Positions 12,001-17,270 of a stretch of 25,588 nt of DNA are shown here, piece by piece (the first letter of the stretch is position 1; each line of letters starts with the position of its first letter). A program made the position numbers and the translations under genes. This DNA is from a virus. Under the pieces are notes generated by a model. That model was given only the letters and a program-made list of their open reading frames with translations, ran no database searches and was not told the DNA's origin. The DNA is taken from positions 1 through 25,588 of the IMG/VR virus record IMGVR_UViG_3300021138_000153. One strand, 5' to 3'.

Positions 12001-12969
12001 GCAATCACATCAGGAAGCTTGCTTTATACATGGGGTTATGGCGGGTATTATCAGTTAGGTTATGCAACCACGTTTAATATTTCCAGCCCAGTGGTGGTAT
12101 ATACTCCAGGTGCCACAAGATCTTGGGTCACAGTGTCCATGGGAGCATCTCACACCCTGGGTATCACTACAAGCGGTCAGATGTATGCCTGGGGAACGAA
12201 CACATCGGTCCAACTAGGAGATTTGACTGGTATCAATAGAAACATGCCCATGTTGGTATCAGGACCTGCGGGAACGAGTTGGTCCTCTATAGCAGCAGGC
12301 GGCCTCCATTCACTGGCCATAACCACACAAGGAGCACTTTATGCTTGGGGAAACGGGTCAAACGGTGCGCTGGGTAATAACAGCATAGCGGCGTCGCTGT
12401 CCTCTCCTGTGCAGATTGGTTCAAGTTCCTGGACTGCTATTATGGCAGGATCAGCGCATTCCATGGCCATTACCGCCAATGGCCTACTTTATGCCTGGGG
12501 ATTTGATAGCAGTGGTCAGTTGGGCAACCTATCAATCGCAACAACAAGCTCTCCGTCATTAGTGAGCGGCCCGGCAGCAACTAGCTGGAAGGCTCTTGCA
12601 AGTGCAGGTGGTTTGGCAAATTACAGCATGGCAATAAGCTCAGGCAATCTGCTGTATGGTTGGGGATTGAACACCATCGGACAAGCGGGTATTGACTCAA
12701 TACTCAGCGTATCTAGCCCGGTAGTTGTAACACTTCCCGGTGCCAACATATCATGGACTGCGGTGTCGGCAGGAGCAAGCCATGTATTGGGCATTGGCAC
12801 TAACGGCGCCTTGTATGCATGGGGTGCTGACAGTTCAGGTCAGGTTGGCAACAACTCAGTTGTGACCGCAATAAGCGGACCAGTGCTGGTCAGCGGACCC
12901 ACATACACATCTTGGAGCGCAGTGGTCGGGGGTGCTGCGGCCAGTCATGCTGCGGCGGTGACAACATAA
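3001..12969 (+). CDS. Giant RCC1-repeat protein (about 63 blades)
   Basis: 3322 residues (roughly 330 kDa). A strong ribosome site AGGAG (2991-2995) sits five bases before the ATG and overlaps the end of the chaperone gene. After a short N-terminus (MLFEKLLTAGKVAGPTGP), the whole protein is RCC1-type repeats of about 44-60 residues with the consensus LYGWGLNTSGQLG...SSPVLVSGP..TSW.AVSAG..HSLAITT.G. By the L[YW]xWG motif I count about 63 units, which would give nine seven-bladed propellers. The first unit starts at LYMWG and the last one stops before its LYxWG strand, so N- and C-termini complement each other. There is no signal peptide, membrane segment or enzymatic domain. RCC1 folds are beta-propellers used for binding. 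The place after fibre and chaperone genes suggests a virion surface or adhesion role. Nothing supports a eukaryotic guanine-exchange function. Confidence 0.88.
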   Translation: MLFEKLLTAGKVAGPTGPFKQLYMWGLDSSGQVGDGDAALANKSSPIHIGTTSWKQVALGDAHTLAIRSDNTLWGWGSNATGQVGASQYVATSQPLIPAAGTVSWSSITYGVSYGMGIKTDGSLWGWGANTAGQLGDGTTTTKQIAVKIGSSSWSMVAAGLSHTLALTTDGNLYGWGLNTSGQVGISSLTSPISSPVLVSGPALTSWISIGVGGTHSFAITTNKTLWGWGLNTSGQVGIGTLTTVSTPTLVSGPSGISWASVTAGVMHTNALDIYYNLYSWGGSLYGQLGNGMVGGAGGNNLPMIQAAYDPTDTSSSWNVVSAGISFGMGIKSDGSLWGWGLNTSGQLGDGSAATRSSPVHIGTSSWSVVSCGAAHSLGITTDGRLFGWGLNTSGQTGINSTAAVSSPVLVVAPTAGLSWTAVAAGASHSLGITTAGRLYAWGQNTSGQVGIGAATTKSSAVLVSGPTNTSWSMIAAGSSFSFAVDITKTLLYAWGLNSSGQIGNNTTTVALTPVNIPLPATRVSWIMVSAGTSFTFAITDTNALYQWGAFASYTGGGNYSSPVMITATSSYTAVYARPVAGHVLYSLAASPAALFGAGLNTSAQIAVSGAQSTWLTNATLSPAVMSTLPAPTTSLGVALGDYHSTVVGPKLWGAGQNIVAETGVPYYTTVPTLAAANTTIATATYSVASGANHTVLARPVNGNIKGWGLNSLGQLGMGNTSTATLISSIPYTATGIPNGIANVISGPASNFTFAIDTAGILYGWGLNSNSQLGINSASSIISSPVIVSGPIATSWIAVAAGDTMAGAISTANLLYGWGNNILGQTGVPIITNSPIQVGISSWSAVSAGIGFSLAIRSDATLWAWGINNAGQIGNSTLVNTSSPVLVSGPATTSWSLISAGSSYAAAITSTGLLYTWGLGTSGQLGNSDILSASTPVPVGTSSWSAVSAGGRLFMLGISAGLLFAWGNNTYGQLGNTTQTQASSPTLVSGPVGASWKIVSAGGFFGLAVTTAGVLYSWGSNNNGNLGTNNIVSTSSPVQVSTPLFVTPSWISVSVGASHTAAIQSDYSLWTWGQGTSGQIGDGTLVGKSSPVKIGSSSWSVVSAGQDFTLALTSDSRLYAWGLGTGGQIGIGTLATVSSPVVVLGPAGASWIAVAAGNAAGMAITTTNTLYGWGANLNGYNGLYTSAASTPVAATGIATQQSWRQISVGDKHTLGIQSDYSLWAWGNNQSGQLGDNTAVVQQLVPEKIGSSSWTVVSAGVSYSMGIKTDGTLYGWGLNSSGQLGILNTSTQSSPVAAGQFGVSWTSVTAGASTTLGITTTGVLYGWGSNLSGAAGNFLAGNASSPVQVAGVPTIQSWIQMAPGGAHTLAIKSDGSLWAWGVNTSGQLGDNTTATRSLPVQIALPGFTATSWVSVTAGGSHSMGITNDGALWAWGYNSLGQVGINSTTTTVSTPSLVSGPAGTSWSSVSAGDSHSMAITTTGTLYGWGYNTSGQTGINSATTTSSPIAISAIAASLSSWKYASLGSAHTLAIQTDGSLWAWGINAGGELGDSTSVTKSSPVKIGSSSWTTVAAGAFHSLGLTTDGKLYAWGLNTNNALGTGGGTTTSPVLVSGPASTSWMAITAGISHSMAITTAGALYGWGLNTSGQAATGISATVSPTIIQTPSAPGSWLQLSVGTDHGLGIQSDGSLWAWGNNPVGQLGDGTIVAKSSPSKVGSGSWSAVAAGNSFSLGILTTGQLYAWGLGTSGQLGNSSTAASFSSPVLVSGPATTSWTKITAGGSHAAAITTLGALWTWGVGTSGQLGNASLTSVSSPIQVGASSWTAVTAGGIYTLAINSIGALYGWGYGGYGQLGTNTPTSTSSPVAVLAPPAISWAKVSSACGGSFTMAIKSDGSLWGWGVNTVGQLGNNSTATAVGSPIQIGTSSWTAVACGGTPHTLAITATGQLYAWGANLGALGINSLTPTTISSPVLVSGPASTSWASVSAGTTHSMAITTLGALYGWGLNTSGQAGIGSLTTVSSPVHVGTSSWAAVSAGNFFTLAITTDGKPYGWGLNTSGQVGISALTSPLSNPTLVSGPVSTSWTAISASGGGAHSLGVTTTNLLYAWGLATSGQLGNNSVTGSISTPLLVSGPATTSWASVSAGGSHSLAITTTGALYAWGYNGFGQIGNGTATQVSAPVLVSTATGVSFTAISAGSNASLGITNLTWLLGFGDTAAMANNINGNLSWPTQIWSSGGPVVSWTAVSAGLYHAVGLTTTGTLYSWGLNNSGQVGIGTLTASVLFPTLVSGPAATSWTKVAAGSSFSFGTTATGLLYAWGANGSGQLGIASVTAVSSPVLVSGPVGMSWSAVAAGVSGNFGMAINSTAMLYGWGLNTSGQAGIYSTTTVSSPVLVYGPVTNVISWTAVSAGGNHSLGITTTGQLYTWGLNTAGQLGIGSVTTQFQATQAVFPMLSWIAIAGGGTHSMAITNTGLLYAWGANGSGQLGIASVTTVSSPVLVSGPVTTSWSAIFAGSVHSLAITNTGILYAWGDNFVGEVGNNGAGTTISSPVLVSGPAATSWLAVGLGPNASHSVAITAGLAGGGYLYAWGYNQSGQAGIGATATLTIISTPTAVYTNAPVAFSWTSVAAGQGHTLGLAADGKLWAWGAGTNYALGDPLAATRLIPRLISGPAATSWTQIAAGYSHSLAITTAGVLYGWGLNTSGQVGVSSLTTISSPVIVSGPVGTSWAAVSAGQYHTLAYDTTSTLWGWGLNTSGQVGINSLTTVSAPTLVSGATGASWKFIGTGPISTHSGAIDTNNFLYEWGSNISYQQGVGTTAATSSPQVVYTPGATLSWTAVSTGTSHTLAISTSGRLYSWGYNNNGQLGDTTQTTRFMPQLVSGPAVTSWSAVAAGGSHSLAATNTGTLWGWGLNTSGQAGINSLSSVSSPVAVSGPAGTSWSVIAAGLLHSVGVTTTGLLYAWGLNSSGQLGTNSVTSVSVPTVVSGPTATSWTFVAAGSQATHASAITSGSLLYTWGYGGYYQLGYATTFNISSPVVVYTPGATRSWVTVSMGASHTLGITTSGQMYAWGTNTSVQLGDLTGINRNMPMLVSGPAGTSWSSIAAGGLHSLAITTQGALYAWGNGSNGALGNNSIAASLSSPVQIGSSSWTAIMAGSAHSMAITANGLLYAWGFDSSGQLGNLSIATTSSPSLVSGPAATSWKALASAGGLANYSMAISSGNLLYGWGLNTIGQAGIDSILSVSSPVVVTLPGANISWTAVSAGASHVLGIGTNGALYAWGADSSGQVGNNSVVTAISGPVLVSGPTYTSWSAVVGGAAASHAAAVTT
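6205..8517 (+). repeat. Three-blade super-repeat within the RCC1 gene
   Basis: Units of the type SDGSLWAWG...GQLGD.T...KSSPVKIGSSSW recur as every third blade: their LW codons start at 6205, 6664, 7126, 7609 and 8065 (spacing 456-483 bases), with two LY-type blades between. This indicates expansion by copying three-blade modules. Confidence 0.7.
9931..10496 (+). repeat. Near-identical 89-base direct repeat in the RCC1 gene
   Basis: Bases 9931-10019 and 10408-10496 match at 85 of 89 positions, with the first 57 bases identical. They are 477 bases apart (three blades). The blade encodes LYAWGANGSGQLGIASVT in both copies. Another 30-40 base identity (CCATATCTAGTCCTGTGCTT and following) occurs near 8889 and 10624. 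Confidence 0.8.
10567..12969 (+). repeat. Four-blade super-repeat at the 3' end of the RCC1 gene
   Basis: Blades of the type with a lengthened loop before HSxAI start at 10567, 11227, 11860 and 12487 (spacing 627-660 bases). Two blades later in each set comes GDxxxxTRxxPxLVSGP, preceded by a VYTPGATxSW segment. The last third of the gene therefore grew by copying four-blade modules, unlike the three-blade period upstream. Confidence 0.7.
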
Positions 12970-12982
12970 CTTCCCGAGGAAT

Positions 12983-13011
12983 TGACTTTGTAAACCGATC
13001 TGCCATATAAA
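12983..13011 (+). promoter_or_regulatory. Sigma-70-like promoter of the glycosyltransferase cassette
   Basis: TTGACT (12983-12988), a 17-base spacer, and TATAAA (13006-13011), close to the TTGACA/TATAAT consensus. Transcription would begin near 13018, within the small palindrome TACAT-A-ATGTA (13017-13027). The same -10 region reads TATAAATG, one mismatch from the T4 late motif, so either sigma factor is possible. Confidence 0.55.
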
Positions 13012-13026
13012 TGACGTACATAATGT

Positions 13027-14289
13027 ATGATGTTCATTAAATCCCACATGACATTTGAAAAATCCCATCACCAATCCCAGATACAAGCAAGTGATGCCCA
13101 AGCTGCACAACTATTCACGCAAGGGCAATATCAGCAAGCCTTGAATCAAAATCAAGTCACAGTGAACCTGATTGGCCACAACACTGCTGAAACACATCTA
13201 AACTTTGCAGCGTGCTACAGCCGGATATTTGAACCGGAATTGGCAGTGCATCACTTTTCACAATACATGAAGTTGAGTCACAGCCAAACTGTGTGGGATA
13301 TCCGCAGGTTGAGCGACTATCACGCACAAGCCAATCAAATAGACCAAGCATTTGATATTGTATGCAACCAGCAACATGATTGTGCCGAAAAACACCTGGA
13401 CCTGTCCTGGCATTTATTTCGCCAACATCGGTATGAACAAGCATTTCGAGAAATGGATCACGGCAAGCGTCAGGGAAACATACTTTGGATTGGTCAAGAA
13501 AGATGGGACAATCTTCCACAATGCGATAGATGGCAAGATCAAGACTTACTGGACAAGCGAGTGTGTATTGTGGGAGAATGCGGCCTGGGTGATGAGTTCA
13601 TATTTGCCCGATGGATTGCCACTCTCCTGAAAAAGCATCCCACCACTCAATTCTATTATTACACCAACAATACCATATCCCATGTAATCATGAGAAACTT
13701 TGACGTTGCGCCGCATCAGGCTGACAATCAATACCACTTTTGGATACCCAGCATGAGCCTGCCCCTCATGGCCCAGCATTATGATCCCACAGTAACACAA
13801 GCGTATATCAAACCAGACCCGGTCTATGTGAAAAAATGGAAAAGTCTTCTTGGGAATCAGCGTGTTATTTCGTTAAGTTGGACCGGCAGCACACAGTATA
13901 GTGAAAACCATTTTCGAGATATTCCAGTGGAATACCTTGTGGAAAAGCTCAAAGACCGTTACACACTAGTGAGTGTGTGCATGGAAGCCCTGACATGCCC
14001 TGATGGCGTCTGGGATCTAACACCACAAATCAAAACCTGGGAAGACACCTTGGCCATACTGTCACTTAGTGAGATAGTTCTGTGTTCCTGTAGCAGTGTG
14101 AGCCATGCGGCTGGCAGCCTGGGCGTGAAAACATTTGTTTATACCCGACCCGACGATTACTTCACTTGGGGAGGCACCCTCAGTGGTGAAAAAACTGTGT
14201 GGTATCCCGACGTCACAGTGTGGAGAAAATCTCGCATGGGACAATGGCAACTGCCTATAAATCAGTCATTATTACAGTGGAAAAAATAG
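13027..14289 (+). CDS. TPR-containing GT-B glycosyltransferase-like protein
   Basis: 420 residues. The N-terminal part (about 24-150) is helical with TPR-like units (AQLFTQGQYQQALNQN, LDLSWHLFRQHRYEQAFREM). The C-terminal part resembles the GT9/GT41-like GT-B domain of TPR proteins: a glycine-rich loop GECGLGDEFIFARW (183-196), SWTGS (284-288) with HFRDIP (295-300), KTWEDTLAILS (336-346), and CSSVSHAAGSLGVKTFVY (355-372), where the donor nucleotide-sugar would bind. Probable role: transfer of a sugar to a virion protein, DNA base or host glycan; the substrate cannot be read from the sequence. Starts at 13027, 13030 or 13048 are possible; none has a clear ribosome site, and the predicted leader is only about 9 bases. 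It is paralogous to the next gene (shared WEDTLA and LGDE motifs). Confidence 0.7.
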   Translation: MMFIKSHMTFEKSHHQSQIQASDAQAAQLFTQGQYQQALNQNQVTVNLIGHNTAETHLNFAACYSRIFEPELAVHHFSQYMKLSHSQTVWDIRRLSDYHAQANQIDQAFDIVCNQQHDCAEKHLDLSWHLFRQHRYEQAFREMDHGKRQGNILWIGQERWDNLPQCDRWQDQDLLDKRVCIVGECGLGDEFIFARWIATLLKKHPTTQFYYYTNNTISHVIMRNFDVAPHQADNQYHFWIPSMSLPLMAQHYDPTVTQAYIKPDPVYVKKWKSLLGNQRVISLSWTGSTQYSENHFRDIPVEYLVEKLKDRYTLVSVCMEALTCPDGVWDLTPQIKTWEDTLAILSLSEIVLCSCSSVSHAAGSLGVKTFVYTRPDDYFTWGGTLSGEKTVWYPDVTVWRKSRMGQWQLPINQSLLQWKK

Positions 14290-14309
14290 CAATCTCACCA
14301 AAATGGCCT

Positions 14310-14315
14310 TATAAT
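14310..14315 (+). promoter_or_regulatory. Possible -10 element (TATAAT)
   Basis: A perfect TATAAT lies 22 bases before the ATG at 14338, giving a leader of about 16 bases with a GGAG site (14328-14331). No convincing -35 box is present, so this is tentative; the gene may only be read through from upstream. Confidence 0.25.
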
Positions 14316-14337
14316 TGATATAAACCTGGAGACAAAA

Positions 14338-16026
14338 ATGCACCCTATTGACAAAGAATTGAAGCTCATGCTAGAGGGCTCGTTTGAAGAAGCTTGGCAG
14401 ATATCCGAGGAACTTCAAGCGCAAGGGCCCAATGACATTGCCGACAACGAAGGAAACAAAAACCCTGAAATGTGGACTCGCCACAGCTTCAATCGCGGTT
14501 GGTTTATGTTGCAGCAGGGGCAATACCAAGAAGGGTGTCAGCTTCTGGAAAATGGCCGTTACTTGAATGTGTATGGCGGAGGATTCTTGAAAACTGCCGC
14601 TCCCATTTGGAACCCCGAGGAACATCCCATTGAAGGCAAGAGCATAATATTGAGCTTGGAGGGTGGTCTTGGAGACGAAATCATTCACGTTCGCTTTGCC
14701 ACGCAACTCAAACAAAAAGGATTTGAAAAGGTTTATGTGGCATGCGCCCCGGAACTTGCAAGCATTGTGCGCAGAATATCCGGCGTGGATGATGTGATAC
14801 AACGGGACCAGGCTCACACTGTGGCACATGATTACTGGTTGCCGGCATTTAGTGCTGGCTGGGTGTGTGGCAATACATTTGACACCATCAATCCTGGCAA
14901 CTATCTGTCTGTGGAGTCCTCCAGCGCCCAAGTTTGGGATACCATGATCAACAGCGACAAGATCAAAGTAGGTATCCGCTGGGCTGGCAATCCCAAGTTT
15001 GAACATCAGCAGTTCCGCCTGTTTCCATCACAGTTTCTTACTTCACTAAACCGTTACAAAGAACTGCAAATCTACAGCTTTCAACGCGACAACAACACAG
15101 TGGAGTTGAGCGAGGATATTGTGGATTTGCAACACCTCTTGATAAGCTGGGAGGACACCCTGGCGGCACTGAGCAAAATGGACTTGATCATTACATCATG
15201 CACTTCAATCGCTCACGCAGCCGCTGCCATTGGCAAACCCACGTGGGTAGTTACCCCCATATTGCCTTACCACACATGGGCCTGGGACGCGCCCAACAGC
15301 ACAGTGAGCCCCTATTACAGCACAGTGAAACTCTACAGACAGAAAAAAGCCAAAGAGTGGACACAGACGTTTGACGTTCTATACAAGGATCTGGAAAAAC
15401 ATTTCAAGCTCAAAAAGACCAAGAAGCCCGAGATAAGCGAAAGCAAGCTCAAGCTGAACCTGGGATGTGGCGGAAAAGCATTGGATGGCTTTGTCAACAT
15501 AGATATGAGCCAGATATCCAAAGCTGATCTCAAGCACGACCTGATGAATTTCCCCTGGCCATTTAACGACAGTTCCGTGGAACATATTGTGGCCAAAGAC
15601 ATCTTGGAGCATGTGGGAACAACACCCCAGGATTTCATTGACGTCATCAAGGAAATGTATCGAGTGAGTGCCAACGGCGCAGCTTGGGAAGTGCAGTTTC
15701 CGCATCATCGTTGCGACAATGCAGTAAACGACCCCACGCATGTGAGATTGCTCACACAAACTACTTTCAAGATGTTTGATCAAAGTATTGCCATGAAGAA
15801 TCAGGAAATCAATCGAGCTGAGACACCGCTGGCACTGGAACATGGCATTGACATTGAAGTTTGTGATGTAAAGCACGACTGGAACACATACTGGAGTGAA
15901 AAAGTTCGCAAAAAGGAAATGACCGAAGAAGAACTTTATTTCAACCTCAACACCTTGAGTAACGTGGCCGAAAGTGTCATCTTGTTGATACAAGTTCACA
16001 AGCCCGGTCGATCCAAGTTCAAGTGA
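14338..16026 (+). CDS. GT-B glycosyltransferase fused to SAM methyltransferase
   Basis: 562 residues; ribosome site GGAG six bases before the ATG. Residues 1-90 are helical and TPR-like (FNRGWFMLQQGQYQEGCQLL). Residues 100-350 are a GT9/GT41-like GT-B domain: LEGGLGDEIIHVRF (107-120), RWAGNPKFEH (214-223), and the WEDTLAALSKMDLIITSCTS stretch leading to AHAAAAIGKPTW (271-303). A charged linker (352-370) leads to a class I methyltransferase domain: motif I LNLGCGGK (373-380), the acidic end of strand two NIDMS (387-391), and PWPFNDSS...DILEHV (406-426). The protein could add a sugar and methylate the same glycan, or serve as two linked steps. The stop overlaps the next ATG by one base (TGATG). 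Both domain calls are firm; substrates are unknown. It shares ancestry with the preceding gene but carries the extra domain. Confidence 0.78.
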   Translation: MHPIDKELKLMLEGSFEEAWQISEELQAQGPNDIADNEGNKNPEMWTRHSFNRGWFMLQQGQYQEGCQLLENGRYLNVYGGGFLKTAAPIWNPEEHPIEGKSIILSLEGGLGDEIIHVRFATQLKQKGFEKVYVACAPELASIVRRISGVDDVIQRDQAHTVAHDYWLPAFSAGWVCGNTFDTINPGNYLSVESSSAQVWDTMINSDKIKVGIRWAGNPKFEHQQFRLFPSQFLTSLNRYKELQIYSFQRDNNTVELSEDIVDLQHLLISWEDTLAALSKMDLIITSCTSIAHAAAAIGKPTWVVTPILPYHTWAWDAPNSTVSPYYSTVKLYRQKKAKEWTQTFDVLYKDLEKHFKLKKTKKPEISESKLKLNLGCGGKALDGFVNIDMSQISKADLKHDLMNFPWPFNDSSVEHIVAKDILEHVGTTPQDFIDVIKEMYRVSANGAAWEVQFPHHRCDNAVNDPTHVRLLTQTTFKMFDQSIAMKNQEINRAETPLALEHGIDIEVCDVKHDWNTYWSEKVRKKEMTEEELYFNLNTLSNVAESVILLIQVHKPGRSKFK

Positions 16027-16853
16027 TGTTTGAAAAAAGCACAACGGCATCAACACCGGTTTATCAAGTTGATGTCTTTCTGCGAACTTGTTGCAGAACC
16101 GGTATAGAACATCCCACTGACCCCAAACCTCGCTGCGTGGCAGACACGCGAGCCACAATGATAATTAAATGTCTCAGTAGTTTGGTCACCAGTATCAAGA
16201 ATAGCAAAAACCATGTGAAATTGTGGATTGTGGATGATCACAGCGGGGATGAATTTCTGGCGCTTGTCCAGGCTCAGCTTGAAGGCGTAAACCATCACAT
16301 TGAACCACTCACAGACACCACTGGCTTTCGCGCCAGTGCAGTGCGTCAGGGCGAGTTATGCTTGGCAAATGGCAGAGAATTTGTTTATCTTGTGGAAGAT
16401 GATTATTTTCATGATCCACACGCAATAGACTTAATGGTGCATAGTTTGATCAGTTTGCAGCAAAGCGTAAATCAAATGCCCTGTGCAATCTTCCCCTACG
16501 ACTGCGTAGACAGGTATCACAAAGAATTTCCCCAACCCTGCAGAGTATTTTACACGCAAGGGTTGCATTGGCGCACTGTGACAAAAAGCAGCAACACAGT
16601 TATGCTATCTCATGGAACATTTTATTACACATATGGTATATGGAATAAAATGTTTGCTAATTATGACCCCTGGTCACTGAGCGAGGACCACACCATCAAT
16701 ACATTGTGGAGCAACATGGTGGATTTTGGCGGAAAAGTGGTGCTCTTTAGTCCCATCCCCAGTGTGGCAATGCATCTGGAACATCAAGAGCCCACTGTTG
16801 TGTCGCAGGGCTTGATTGATTGGCGGCAACAGTGGCAAGCTCTTAAAGCTTGA
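16026..16853 (+). CDS. GT-A (family 2-like) glycosyltransferase
   Basis: 275 residues from the ATG at 16026, which overlaps the previous TGA (TGATG). A GTG one codon upstream (16023) is also in frame, but the overlap arrangement favours ATG. GT-A features are seen: WIVDDHSGDE (67-76), like the nucleotide-binding strand of GT2 enzymes; YLVEDDYFHDP (121-131), carrying the acidic metal-binding DxD-like site; SEDHTIN (219-225); and late His residues (250, 253) that could complete metal binding. No membrane segment. It ends a three-gene sugar cassette and would extend or start the glycan handled by the two GT-B proteins. Donor and acceptor cannot be deduced. Its last 11 bases overlap a convergent gene. 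Confidence 0.7.
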   Translation: MFEKSTTASTPVYQVDVFLRTCCRTGIEHPTDPKPRCVADTRATMIIKCLSSLVTSIKNSKNHVKLWIVDDHSGDEFLALVQAQLEGVNHHIEPLTDTTGFRASAVRQGELCLANGREFVYLVEDDYFHDPHAIDLMVHSLISLQQSVNQMPCAIFPYDCVDRYHKEFPQPCRVFYTQGLHWRTVTKSSNTVMLSHGTFYYTYGIWNKMFANYDPWSLSEDHTINTLWSNMVDFGGKVVLFSPIPSVAMHLEHQEPTVVSQGLIDWRQQWQALKA

Positions 16854-16860
16854 TACCACT
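16831..16860. other. Hairpin across convergent stop codons
   Basis: AGTGG-CAAGCT-cttaa-AGCTTG-ata-CCACT can fold as a stem of 11 pairs with a 3-base bulge. It covers the stop codons of both convergent genes (TGA at 16851-16853 plus strand; TAA at 16845-16843 minus strand). There is no T run on either side, so it is not a classical intrinsic terminator; it may protect mRNA 3' ends or slow polymerase. Confidence 0.4.
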
Positions 16861-17259
16861 GAAGCTGGCCTCTGTGACATCCGACAGCCAGATCTCTTGT
16901 TGGGAGTAATTGGGATGCTGGTCCCGGAGAAGTGCGCACATATTATAGGACCTCTCGTCTTCAAATGGAGTTATGTCAACAAGCTCGTTGTTTTCGCGTC
17001 TCACAATGCTATGAAGTATAGCCACGTAATCTTTTGTATCAACTTCTTCAAGCAGATAGTAGCCCAGTAGCTTGGTTCCGCCATACCAATCGACATATTT
17101 GATTACGTTGTTGTGGCAGTCCCATTCACGGCAGTGAGGTTTTGAAGAAACCTCAACTGCACCGATCCAGGTACAGTCAAGCTTACGAGCAAAGTCTATG
17201 AGACGGTCGTTGAGTTTGGGGAGACGGAGCTCAGGGCAGTGTTTCAATTTTCCATCCAA
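16843..17259 (-). CDS. Unknown protein with NrdB-like C-terminal tail
   Basis: 138 residues, directly downstream of nrdB (11-base gap) and probably in its operon. The body holds CREWDCHNNV (43-52), WYGGTKLLGYYLLEE (58-72), AILHSIVRR (80-88) and ELVDITPFED (92-101); I recognise this as a recurring uncharacterised pattern but cannot name a family. Conserved-looking C48, H83 and D95 could form a Cys-His-Asp site (inference). The last 12 residues, DVTEASFSGIKL, match the last 12 of Nrd[13 protein letters not shown], at eight positions. In class Ia enzymes this tail of the small subunit docks on NrdA. The start is uncertain: no ATG is available, only TTG at 17259 (no ribosome site) or TTG at 17247 (preceded by GGATGG); coupling with nrdB translation is likely. 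It converges with and overlaps the glycosyltransferase gene by 11 bases. Confidence 0.72.
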   Translation of the reverse strand: MDGKLKHCPELRLPKLNDRLIDFARKLDCTWIGAVEVSSKPHCREWDCHNNVIKYVDWYGGTKLLGYYLLEEVDTKDYVAILHSIVRRENNELVDITPFEDERSYNMCALLRDQHPNYSQQEIWLSDVTEASFSGIKL

Positions 17260-17270
17260 TTGACGTACGA

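Noticed and set aside
3001-12969. RCC1 repeats as a sign of eukaryotic origin or guanine-exchange activity
   Set aside because: The fold is common in bacterial and phage surface proteins; all neighbours are phage genes and repeats are highly degenerate binding-type blades.
14371-15006. Minus-strand open frame of 211 residues
   Set aside because: Antisense to the GT/methyltransferase fusion, which has firm domain motifs.
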